64,000 nt of DNA, from positions 3,224,001 to 3,288,000 of the forward strand of contig NBAZ01000001.1 of assembly GCA_002794735.1 (NCBI GenBank), read 5' to 3'. A program made the translations under genes and the position numbers. This stretch comes from Pyrrhoderma lamaoense. Taxonomy: Eukaryota > Basidiomycota > Agaricomycetes > Hymenochaetales > Hymenochaetaceae. The notes beneath the pieces are model-generated. The model was given only the letters and a program-made list of their open reading frames with translations. It was not told the origin of the DNA and searched no databases. This document shows positions 1 to 10,826 of this stretch, one piece after another. How positions within the stretch are numbered: the first letter of the stretch is position 1; each line of letters begins with the position of its first letter.

Positions 1-309
1 AGGCAACGTGAATGTCTACATACCACCACTCCCCTCGACTCAAGATGGATTTTTCTCCGAAAGTGCTTTTATGTACCTGCATCGCTCTCTAAATTTGTTT
101 AGATTGCATATTGACGGTCCAGACAACTATTTACTCTAACCTCAGTTACCTGTAGTTGAGTACATGTGATTTATTCGGTATTTTAACTTAAGAATCAAAC
201 TTTCGAAATTTCGTCTTCTAACACCTTTTTACGCATTATAATTACTTGAGTCTTAACTGAAGCAATGATATTGAATCATCTCGTAGAAATATATCCATCA
301 GAACAAACC
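1..309. other. Left edge, no gene seen
   Basis: AT-rich sequence downstream of the ureohydrolase stop. It would hold that gene's 3' untranslated region. I see no coding exon or RNA gene here; a neighbour may begin beyond the edge. Confidence 0.5.
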
Positions 310-2053
310 TCAGAGCTCATCCTTCGCAGGTACGGCTCTCTTCAAGTTTTCTACGGCTTTCAGTGGAGGTTGGGGAGTGAGCATCATTGCGATAAAGTCA
401 TGAACTATGTCTGCTGCAGCGATTCCCGTGATCTCAGCTTTAGATAAATTCATATACGGAGAAAAGTTAGCCCATAATGAGATAGAAAAAAAAATAAAGA
501 GTGTACCATGATCGTAGCTTGGAGACACTTCCACGACGTCTGCTCCTCTATCACAAGAGTCAGTATCTCGCCCCTTGCCTTTTAATGAGACAGGAAGGCA
601 TACACAAAGTTCAGTCCAGAAAGTCCCCGAATAATACGTTTCACTTCTCTTGTTGTCCAACCTCCCGCTTCAGGGGTTCCAGCTGAAAAATCATATGATT
701 AACACGGAAAGAGTCATAGAACAGTCGGAATATACACGGAGAAAGAACTCACTAGCTGGAGCAATACCAGGATCTGTATATGTACGATAACATGAAAGCA
801 AGAGATACGTATCAGCCAAGTAAGTCATAATGACTCGAGATTAAGCAATGACAGACCAAGGACGTCAATATCCAGACTATTCGAATCATAGTTATCATGA
901 TGAGATTCAGCTTTTATTTTAAGTGCTAATATTAATCATATGTCAGTACCTGAGGTAGACCGGAGAGTCGCCAACTCTCTTGCGAATCCGCTTGATAATT
1001 TCTGGGACACCGAGATCGTCGATATCATCTGAGCTGATAACCTGGAAGCCTACAGTATCATCGTTTTCGATATCTGCAGGTCCCTAGAAGATGGCAAATA
1101 TATATTGAATATATATGGTTGTATGGGCGATGTAGTTTTTCCTGAATGCACACGCACGTTCATCTTACAGCGAATGCCGGCATGTACACACGTACCACTC
1201 ATGAGACCTTCCTCTGCAGCAAGGTAGAAGAAAGTACCATGAGTGACACGCGATTGTTCGGTAACGGCACCAGGATAGGTGGGCCAAGTGTCAAGGTGAG
1301 CATCAAAGTGTATTACGGAAATAGGGCCATAGACCTTGTACAGGGATCTTAGGATAGGGAGAACAATTGTATGATCCCCTCCGAGACTGTACGCGACATC
1401 ATTGGTAAGCTATATCATATGGATAGTCCGACGTGAGGACAGGTCTACAAACCTAATGATACGAGGATGAGCTTGATTGTCCAAGGCCAGTAGTTTAGTT
1501 CCTGAACTCCCTATAGAAGACTCGTTTGCTACAGGCCGAGCGAGAAGAGTAGAATAAGCTGCTTCCATTTGGTCTACCGCCAAAGAGTTGTCAAAGGGCG
1601 AGACTGGGACCTTGAGAACCAGGAGATCAGCTTTAGATTATTCACTTGGATGTTAGGGGAATCGCATACATCTCCGCAATCAACGACTTTGGATCCAAGA
1701 CGATACGGATCGAAACCCCAGGCTAGAGTATAACCTCTCCCTTCGCGCTGCCTGCGGGCTCCAGAACGGATTGCAAAGGGGCCGAAACGAGCACCTGGTC
1801 GGTAAGTCACACCTGTATCGAAAGGCATGCCAAGGATCGCAATATCGAAGGGGGTTTCAAGGGTCAAGTCGTCCAGACATCGTTTGTATTCCACATGCGA
1901 GAAAGAGAGCGGCCCCGAGAAAGGCTGGTCTATTTGTTTTCCATATTTTTTAGACCAGAGCTGTGTATCTGGTTCTAGATGAGCCTGTTCATTGCTATGA
2001 TGAGCAGCAGCCAAACTGGCTGCAACAAGGGGAAGGAATATTCTCGTGAGCAT
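310..2053 (-). CDS. Ureohydrolase (agmatinase/arginase family), signal peptide and C-terminal KDEL
   Basis: Manganese ureohydrolase, probably agmatinase-like (agmatine to putrescine and urea), about 415 residues after splicing roughly eight exons. The start is the ATG at 2053, which opens a hydrophobic signal peptide (LTRIFLPLVAASLAAA). All family metal motifs are present in order: GGDHTI near 1385, HFDAHLDTW near 1300, and SLDID near 865. LDPGIAPATGTPE and GADVVEVSP follow. An apparent frame change near 1650 is explained by an intron: GTATGC after DCGD, acceptor before VPVSPFDN. The protein ends in KDEL, a classical ER-retrieval signal, immediately before TGA at 310-312. Signal peptide plus KDEL suggests residence in the ER lumen (inference). 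Substrate among arginase, agmatinase and guanidinobutyrase cannot be settled from sequence alone. It is divergent from eEF2 with 389 bases between the start codons. Confidence 0.88.
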
Positions 2054-2442
2054 CGAAGGGCAGTGATAGTAGGAAAAAGAAGAGTTTACTGTGTGAGTGG
2101 TTGAATATTATTACTGAGAATTAGGCCTGCATATGGGTATGTTACATGATTATGATATTATAGATAAACGGGAGAAGTTTAAGCGCAGAAATAATCCGGA
2201 TAAGATAAGCCAGTTGATTACAAACTACTCGTATAACGTAATAACTGTTGTCCAAAAGAGGAAGGACGCTCACCTGATGCTGCATAATCGATGAAAACTG
2301 TCCTCCTTGCTCCTCACCTCTCCATCCACCAAACGAGTCTTACCCATCTCTCATCTGGGACTCGTCTTCCTTCCTCGCCAAAGAGCGTCTCGTTTTACTC
2401 TTATTTTGATTCCCTTTCATTCATCAATAAAATCTAGACATC
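2054..2442. promoter_or_regulatory. Divergent promoter region, ureohydrolase / eEF2
   Basis: Shared upstream region of two head-to-head genes. The last 150 bases before the eEF2 ATG are pyrimidine-rich (CTCC and TCTC stretches, 2297-2440), as is common for strongly expressed fungal genes. No individual factor site can be named with confidence. Confidence 0.4.
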
Positions 2443-5374
2443 ATGGTGTATGTCTATTTTCTTGCTTAATTTTTTTCTCTCTTTTCTTGAAATCATTCTG
2501 ACCAATGTGGACGACAGTAACTTCACAGTAGACCAGATTAGGGCCCTTATGGACAAGCCCACAAATATCCGTAACATGTCCGTCATTGCCCATGGTATGT
2601 TATTTACCCTCCACTTGTATGCGCATATATGAACACGCCCTTGACAACTCTTCCGATACGCATACATCTAGTCGATCACGGAAAGTCGACTCTCACGGAC
2701 TCTCTTGTATCAAAAGCTGGTATCATTGCCTCCGCAAAGGCAGGAGATATGCGATTTACTGATACTCGAGAAGATGAAAAAGAGCGTGGTATCACAATTA
2801 AGTCGACCGCTATTTCAATGTACTTTGAGGTCGACAAGGACGATGTCAGCGCTATTAAGCAAAAAACAGATGGTATACATTTACATAGAAACAATAACAT
2901 ATGCATGAGTTTTTAATGTACTTATAATTTTTAGGCAATGAGTTCTTGATCAATTTGATTGACTCGCCAGGACACGTCGATTTCTCTTCAGAAGTCACTG
3001 CCGCTCTCCGTGTTACCGATGGTGCCCTCGTTGTCGTTGACTGTATTGAAGGTGTCTGTGTCCAAACAGAAACTGTGCTCCGTCAATCTCTTGGCGAGCG
3101 TATCAAACCAGTCCTCGTCATTAACAAGGTCGATCGTGCTCTGCTAGAACTTCAGGTTGATCAGGAATCTCTTTTCCAGACTTTCTCCCGTACAATCGAG
3201 TCTGTAAATGTGATCATCTCTACTTACCATGATCCCGCTCTTGGTGATGTCCAAGTTTACCCTGATCAGGGTACTGTTGCCTTCGGATCTGGTCTTCACG
3301 GCTGGGGTTTCACACTTCGTCAGTTCGCTAACCGATATGCGAAGAGGTTCGGTGTTGACAAGGAAAAGATGATGAACAAGCTCTGGGGTGATAACTACTT
3401 CAATGCTGCAACAAAGAAGTGGACTACCAAATCCACTGACGCAGATGGAAAGCCGCTCGACCGTGCTTTCAACAAGTTTGTCCTTGACCCAATCTATAAG
3501 ATCTTCGATGCTGTCATGAACTTCAAGAAAGAGCAGGTTTTCACTATGCTTGAGAAACTTGAAGTTAAGCTTCTTCAAGAAGAAAAGGACCTCGAGGGTA
3601 AAGCCCTACTTAAGGTTTGCATGCGTAAATTCCTTCCTGCTGGTGAGGCCATGCTGGAGATGATTGTCATCAACCTTCCATCCCCCGCAACCGCTCAACG
3701 CTATCGTGTCGAGACTCTCTACGAAGGACCAATGGACGATGAGTCTGCTATTGGTATTCGTGACTGTGATCCCAAGGCTCCCCTTGTCCTCTACGTCTCA
3801 AAGATGGTGCCAACGTCTGATAAGGGACGCTTCTATGCTTTCGGCCGTGTCTTCTCTGGTACTGTCCGCTCTGGTCCTAAGTACCGTATCCAAGGACCCA
3901 ACTATGTTCCTGGAAAGAAGGATGATCTCTTTGTCAAAGCTGTCCAGCGTACTGTACTTATGATGGGTCGTTACATTGAACCCATCGAAGATTGCCCGGC
4001 CGGTAACATCGTTGGTCTCGTCGGTATTGATCAGTTCCTGCTAAAAAGTGGTACCATCACCTCAAGTGAGACTGCTCATAACATGAAGGTTATGAAATTC
4101 TCTGTCTCTCCTGTCGTCCAAGTCGCTGTTGAAGTCAAGAATGCATCTGACTTGCCAAAACTTGTCGAAGGTCTCAAGCGTCTTTCCAAGTCTGACCCGT
4201 GTGTGCAGACATCGATCAACGAAAGTGGTGAACACATCGTCGCCGGTGCCGGTGAACTTCACCTCGAGATTTGCTTAAAGGATCTTGAAGAAGACCACGC
4301 TGGTGTCCCACTCAAGAAGTCAGATCCTGTCGTTGGTTATCGTGAGACTGTGAAGGCTGAATCTTCCATTACCGCACTGTCCAAGTCACCCAATAAGCAC
4401 AATCGTCTCTGGGTAAAAGCAATGCCTATCGATGAAGAGCTTTCAAAGGCTATTGAGACTGGAAAGGTCGGCGCTCGTGACGATTTCAAGGCCCGTGCTC
4501 GTCTTCTTGCTGATGAATTCGGTTGGGACGTTACCGAAGCTCGTAAGATTTGGTGTTTCGGCCCCGATACAACTGGACCAAACTTGCTCGTTGATACCAC
4601 AAAGGCTGTACAGTACCTTAATGAAATTAAAGATTCTGCAGTTGCTGGTTTCCAATGGGCTACCAAAGAGGGTGTCTGTGCTGAAGAGAACATGCGTGGT
4701 ATTCGCTTCAACATTCTTGATGTTACGGTTAGTATTCTTTCTTTACATTTTCAGTGCTAGACTCCAATGCGCCGTACTAACAATATTCTGTCATTCATTA
4801 GCTTCACGCTGATGCTATTCACCGTGGTGGTGGACAAATCATCCCGACTACTCGCCGTGTATGTTACGCTGCCTGCTTGCTCGCTGACCCAAGTCTTCAG
4901 GAACCAGTCTACATCGGTAAGTTGAACCAAACCAAATTCAATCAATTTTAACTCATACTTTGGGGTTTAGCCGAAATTCAGTGCCCTGAGAATGCCATTG
5001 GTGGTATCTACTCATGTTTGAACAGACGTCGTGGACAAGTCTTCTCTGAAGAACAACGTCCTGGAACGCCTATGTTCACCGTAAAGGCTTACTTGCCCGT
5101 CAACGAGTCCTTCGGTTTCACCGCCGACTTGCGTTCACATACACAAGGTCAGGCCTTCCCCCAGTGCGTTTTCGATCACTGGGAGGTCATGAACGGAAGT
5201 ACGTCTACCATTGTTTGTAATACTCCTATTTTTGTTTAATTGTTTTTCCTTTCCTTCCATTTAGGCCCTCTCGAGAAAGGAAGCAAGCTGGAGGAACTCG
5301 TCAGGAGTATCCGTGTCCGCAAAGGTCTCAAGCCCGAAATTCCAGCTCTCGACAACTACTACGACAAGCTCTAA
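2443..5374 (+). CDS. EFT1: Translation elongation factor 2 (eEF2)
   Basis: Ribosomal translocase GTPase, about 842 residues, the normal family length. Seven exons: 2443-2447, 2518-2594, 2672-2872, 2935-4727, 4802-4916, 4971-5198, 5265-5374; all introns are GT-AG. The first exon codes only for Met plus two bases of the next codon. Visible motifs are the P-loop around AHVDHGKST, the switch region with [16 protein letters not shown], and NKVD. The diphthamide loop [10 protein letters not shown] starts exon 5, directly after an intron, and keeps the modified histidine; IIPTTRR follows. The C-terminus is the canonical DNYYDKL. No frame break was found in this gene. It is very probably the sole or main eEF2 of the organism. 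The symbol follows yeast usage. Confidence 0.98.
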
Positions 5375-6385
5375 GCTCTATGTATCGCTTATCAAATTTA
5401 CCCTCTCTCTTTTCTGTACTACTCTATTCTGTACCTTTATCGTCTGACATCTGATGTAAAAAAGGAGGATCCAAGAGAGAGAGAGACAAGATAAAGACTG
5501 TTGCTAGTTGGTGATGATGTTATACGATTGCTGTGTATCAATTTGTTGTTTCTCTCTCTTTTTCTAAACTTTTCCTCTCACCTCCGTCTCCTCTCATTTC
5601 TCTCCCTATCCGCTATTGTTAAAGATGTTGTTGTTGTGACATTGTACGTTCCGCCACCTCTTTACGACGAAAAAAAATGAAATGATTCATGTATGTGCCT
5701 GGGTTTTCAATGGGGACTTAGAATCGAAAGAAGAGTGTAAAGTATAGAGCTAGTCTACTATCTGTAGTAGTTCAATAGTTCAATTCATGATCTTGTCTTA
5801 CTCATTCTCGTGCTCAAGGATGATTATCGGTAAGTATGCGATTACTTCAACCTATGTTAGTATATTGTATTTTTAGTTGAATCAATCACCTTTCTACTTG
5901 TTTTTACGATTGACACACCTGATATATGATGACGGACGAGTAAGCCTTTACATTTGTAAAAGTGCTTGAGGGAATAGACGAGTACGTAAAAAGCAAAGTA
6001 TGTCTTGCATCTAGCAGGCTGGTCCCGGAACTGTATGAATTGTTAGAGGAAAATCAGTTTCAGACTAAGCAATGTAGATAGACTTATTTACAGGCTGAAA
6101 TGGTTCAAGAAAAAGAGATTCAAATATTTCATATCAACTACAAGCGAAGAACATTTTTAGACGTAAACAAATATATAATACAATTATCTATCCTGTGAGT
6201 GAATATCTGATATCAAAAGAAAGCTGACAAAAACTTGGCATGTGCGTACATTCGATAAAAACTATCTACAAATTTGATTACAGGTCTGATAGATTAGTTA
6301 ATTTCTTCTCTTTCATGGAACCAAGAACTCAACATAACATCATTGTCTGGTTAGACAAGATGACTGTAATGGATTATTATATGTA
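5375..6385. other. Intergenic, convergent 3' ends
   Basis: Holds the 3' untranslated regions of eEF2 and of the minus-strand gene after it. AT-rich, with CT-rich tracts near 5560-5600. No coding exon or RNA gene seen. Confidence 0.5.
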
Positions 6386-7396
6386 TTAATCGCGGGTGTA
6401 GCTCACCCGTGTCCTCCGAAGAGGAACTACCTCCCAGGCTCTTCTCATCTTAGTCAACTCAGTAAGACCTTCTTCATGAACCCTCACAGAGATAACACGG
6501 ACTTCGCGCTTCAATTCAGGAGAATCATCTACTTCCTCCCCTTCTGCTCTATCTTCTTCAAGCACTTCTTCCTCGCGAAGATCGATATCACTGTTATATA
6601 CTTCTTGTAAAGTAGAGCTTCGGGGGGCTGTACCGAATATAGAGGAAAGTGGGGATAGCGGTCTTGTAAACATGTTTGAGATGGCGTCTGATGCGTCCTC
6701 TAGAATTGTACGAGGTCGGCGGAGGGGAATTGAAGATAGTAGGTAGGATCTTTGGCGCCAAGCATTAGAAGACGGATTTTGAGGGAAAGAAGGATCACAT
6801 TGATAGCGAACAAAGATTTGCTTCGTTGAAGCGGAGTACCAAAACTGAGGCAATGGATGGGAGAACGCGTTTGGGTAAGGATGTAGCACAGGACGTCTAT
6901 GCCTTAACACTAAGCGCCCATCTAAGTGTATGCATTCGGGTGTTAATTAGTAAATCCCCACTTTAACCGGGATATTCACCTTCAACATCGATTGCGTGAC
7001 CAGATTGTCTAGAACACAAGGCACCAGAAGTATCTATGAAGAATACCTACTAAATGTGAATAAACGCCAAGAAGATTGATGGACTAGATGCTTATGTACT
7101 TGGTTTTCAGCCTCAGGTTTCCTGAAGCCTGATATCGTTAATCGTTAACAAAGAACGTCATAAATAAGATGGTAACAGTTACCCTCGACTAAAGATGATT
7201 CTTTCTCGGGCCAAAGAATAATTTCTGTGCCATCTTCGACGCTATCTAGTTCAACGTCTAATAGACGACCTGTTGCCAGTGATCGTATTACAAAATAGCC
7301 TGCTGGAAACCCAAAGTTTACTTGTGCTCCTGAAGTGGGTGGTGAATAGGGGGGTGGGGTCTGAAAGGTGGGAGATGAGGTTGAACCTTCGGACAT
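6386..7396 (-). CDS. Conserved basidiomycete protein, beta-trefoil (ricin B-like) N-terminal half
   Basis: About 275 residues in four exons. The start chosen is the ATG at 7396 (MSEGSTSSPTFQTPPPYSPP), because the longer upstream reading is unlike the family. Exon 1 has a trefoil-like core (GYFVIRSLATGRLLDVEL, then TEIILWP). A small exon gives FRKPEAENQ, and the next (near 7000) gives VFFIDTSGALCSRQSGHAID. The last exon opens with DGRLVLRHRRPV and runs to a glutamate-rich region and a basic end (VVPLRRTRVSYTRD). The repeated 'rest of carbohydrate-binding turn' look (SLATGRLLDVE, SRQSGHAIDVE) suggests a cytoplasmic ricin-B-type fold; there is no signal peptide. I recognise the arrangement from other basidiomycete genomes as a protein of unknown function. 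Sugar binding is not shown. Confidence 0.7.
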
Positions 7397-7696
7397 TGTG
7401 GATGAAGAAAAAGGATAGAAATGGACTATAAACTCAACGAGATACACATGCCTTGTGCAACCTGTGCGGGTTCTAGTGAATACCGTCACGGATATGGTTT
7501 ACTACAAGTCAGGTGTAAATGATCGACGTGTCGATCCCTGCCGCCCCGGCTTACCATCTGACGTCTACTTATGCCGGAATTAATAATATTAATAGCAAAG
7601 TGGACGTCTAAGCAGCACCAGACAGAATCGGTTTCCGCTTCTATCCTCTCATCATCACCGGCCTCCCTCTTTGTCTCACAGGTCGACTGAAATATC

Positions 7697-10296
7697 ATGT
7701 CAAACAATGACCATGACTTGGAACTAGACACGCCGAGTGAGGATGAATATACTATACTAGAAAGCAATGCCTTGGATGATAATGACGATGATGACGAAGG
7801 GAACGAGATCGACGTAGAACGAAATGAAGTAGAAAACGTCGATGAAAGCAGTGATAGCGATAACCAACTATCCGAAATAGAGGGCCCGGTTCTCAGATTA
7901 CTCGGAACAGGAGGTCTTGGTGCAATCATACAAGGTACGACTCAGTGCTCGTCTACAGTTGGAAATCAGAATACCGTCTGATATACCTTTGTCAAAGGAC
8001 TTGCTTCTGCTGCCAATAATTCCAATTTACCTTCAGAACGCAGGGTGCAACGCCTCCTTGATGTTGTAACTAGGTCCCGTTCCGGAAACGAATCCTCGAA
8101 CAACAATATAATACGAAACAAACCTCGGTCATCTGATTCATGGTGGAAAAAACCTCATGAGAAACCACAGCGTAGAGGAGTAGAGCTTCAAATGGGTGGT
8201 GAATTTGGGCGTGTCAGTAGGCGACTTTCAGGCCAAAAAAATCTGGCGAAGATTTTAAGAGACCGTAGGATGAGCTCCAGAAATATCCCCAAACAGGATA
8301 TATGCGAAGTATGCCCGACATATGACTTTATATACTATAGCCTGTCTAATCCTTTCTTCTTCAGAATCTAGTACCAAACTCTGCGGGATCTGTAGTTGCG
8401 ATGTACCCCTCCACTGTATACTGTGGGCAATTTAGTGCTGGTATGGACGAGTTTTGATTCTAGGTGTCGGAAAGTTGCTTATTGATGTATAGATTCATCA
8501 TTTTATTATGTCTGTCGTAAGGGTAAGACGAGTACCCCTAGACGTCTTTACCTACGAAATACTCATATTCCCTACTAGACTTCAACTTGCACATCTATAA
8601 CATGATTTCACCTCGAAAAGAATTTGGTGATACACCCGGAAAAATATACACTGAGGTGGATAGCCATCATCAAACTACCATGAAAGTCCACAAGAGTATC
8701 AAAGGGATTGAATTTGGCTGGACTATCACCGACTCTCATCTGAGTCCCGATAACGAAAGGTGATTGTCGCATGGTGTATGATTACTAGTTTCACCATACT
8801 GAAATTGTTTTCTTCAAGACTGATTTATTCAGCAATGGTAACTTGTCTTCTTGTGTTATAAGCGTTATACTCACATATTTAAAATGAAACCATAGAATTC
8901 AACTGTGTTTATGGTAAAAACTATGGATTACGACAATGTCCAAATACCAATAAATTTCGCCGATCAACGCCCGGGGCGTGGAAGAGTTTTTGACTCATGG
9001 GGAGACGATAGTTACTGTATTTGGAGTTGCCGTTTTTCTGCAGATGGTAATGAGGTATACAATTTCTCTAGCCTAATGCCTTCTTGAAGCTTAACACGCC
9101 CAAAGATCATTGCTGGTGGTCGGGAAAAGATATTCGGTAAAGAAACCATGCCAATTCTTATCCGTTGTCTCAACTAATACACTACAAAAGTTTATGATCT
9201 CTTAGCAAATAGAAGAACTGTCAAGATATCAGCACACGATGATGATGTCAATAGTTGTTGCTGGGCGGATTCAGGAAGTAATGTACTGATCAGTGCATCA
9301 GATGATACGTTTATTAAAGTCTGGTATGCTTTCGTCTCAGATATAGATATTGCTAGCCACTCAAGGTCATGAAAATGATTGTTCTTGCTTAGGGATCGAA
9401 GATCACTTGGATCAACTGCACAGCCCTCAGGTGTTTTAATCGGACATACTGAAGGAATAACGAATGTATCTGCAAAGGGGGACGGTAGATACATCATATC
9501 GAATGGAAAGGACCAGGCTCTTCGTCTGTGGGATCTGCGGAAAATGGCATCTAATTTAGATTACGAAGCGGTTAAAGACAGTCACTATGGCCTGCAGGGA
9601 TTTGATTACAGGTAAAAATAATCAACTGAATTAAATCTGAAGCTAGAATGGACTAACTCAACGAAACCCAAGGTATCCAGATTCCCGTCGGCAGAAGATT
9701 CCAGCCCATCCAAAGGACTGTAGTATCATGACTTATAGAGGACATACGGTTATGCGTACCCTTATTCGTTGTCATTTTAGCCCTGCGGAAACTACAGGAA
9801 GCCAATACATATATTCTGGATCTACCGACGGGAGGATCCATGTAAGTCGTTGCATTCCAATTTATGTGAAATTATTTGTGAAAATGTGTTCCCTTAGATC
9901 TGGTCGTTGGATGGACGAGTTGTTCAGGTTCTTGACCGCTCGCAGACGTTGCCTATGAGTTATGATTCATCGAGTCCAGATGTGGGGCGTCGTCATAACA
10001 GAGTTCCTGGAGGTTGCGTGCGTGATGTCAGCTGGCATACTCAGGAACCAGTTTTGTTGAGTGCAGCATGGGCGAGAGATGGAACAAGTAGCGTCGCACG
10101 CCACGAATGGAAGGGTTTGTCAAAAACAATGAAATTGGAGGATTGGGTAATAAAAGAAGAAGCAGAGGCAAGTGAACAAACTGGATTGCGCCGATCCAGA
10201 CGTTTGGCAAGGTTGCCTCCTGGCGCATATCTTGACGCTTACCTTAACACTGATGAATTTGACGATGATGATAGCGATGACTATGGTTACTATTGA
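7697..10296 (+). CDS. DCAF11/LEC14B-like WD40 protein, CUL4-DDB1 substrate receptor candidate
   Basis: Roughly 680 residues in about ten exons. It begins with an acidic region (MSNNDHDLELDTPSEDE) and has GQFSA...DFNLHIYN, the DCAF11-type opening blade. Downstream are REKIFVYDLL-like, NSCCWADSGSNVLISASDD, GHTEGITNVSAKGDGRYI and YIYSGSTDGRIHIWSLDGR blades. Two WDXR (DWD-box) motifs, VWDRR spanning the intron at about 9325-9390 and LWDLR near 9530, are the kind that dock on DDB1. The C-terminus is a basic patch (RRSRRLARLPPG) followed by an acidic tail. In known members the protein recruits substrates to a CUL4-RING ubiquitin ligase in the nucleus; here that role is inferred. It is head-to-head with the trefoil protein gene, 300 bases apart. 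Confidence 0.88.
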
Positions 10297-10826
10297 AGAT
10301 GATTTTTGAGGATTTGTATTGTGGATTAGAATGCGGTTGTATTCGTATTTGTAACTGTATAATACCTTTGTAACTGGACCGATCAAGTTTTGTATAACTA
10401 CTCCGTTGTGTGATGACTAATACGATGGGGGCCATTGCTTACTTTGGTCACATAGTATGATATCAGATATAGCCACCTCGCATGCTAATTCTGATGCCCG
10501 ACTTCAGGCGTTTCTGTGAGAAGCATTGTATTTTTCGGTCCAAGAATACAAGTCACAATAGAGTGGCATCCCAGAAATAGAAATTATGGAATTTTGTAAC
10601 TTAACGAGAAAGATTTGTTTGATTAGAACAAATTTATGGCCAAAGATAGTTACAAGGCCGTGAAAATTATATTTATTTGTACTTATATGCTTGGGCTCAC
10701 GCCACCACCTCCACGCCCAAGCGTAACCACCCAACAAAACTTGTCTCGAACCACCACAACACATTTTGCCATTGGTTGTTCTATATTCAATACACAGGCT
10801 CGTTTTTGTGACATTCCCAGCTAGCT
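10297..10826. other. Intergenic between two co-oriented WD40 genes
   Basis: Contains the 3' region of the DCAF11-like gene and the promoter of the TBL1-like gene. A CCACC/CACGCC-rich stretch lies at 10700-10730. No other feature is supported. Confidence 0.45.

Noticed and set aside
1574..1700. Frameshift in the ureohydrolase near 1650
   Set aside because: A GT-AG intron (GTATGC ... TCAAG) joins DCGD to VPVSPFDN exactly, so no break is needed.
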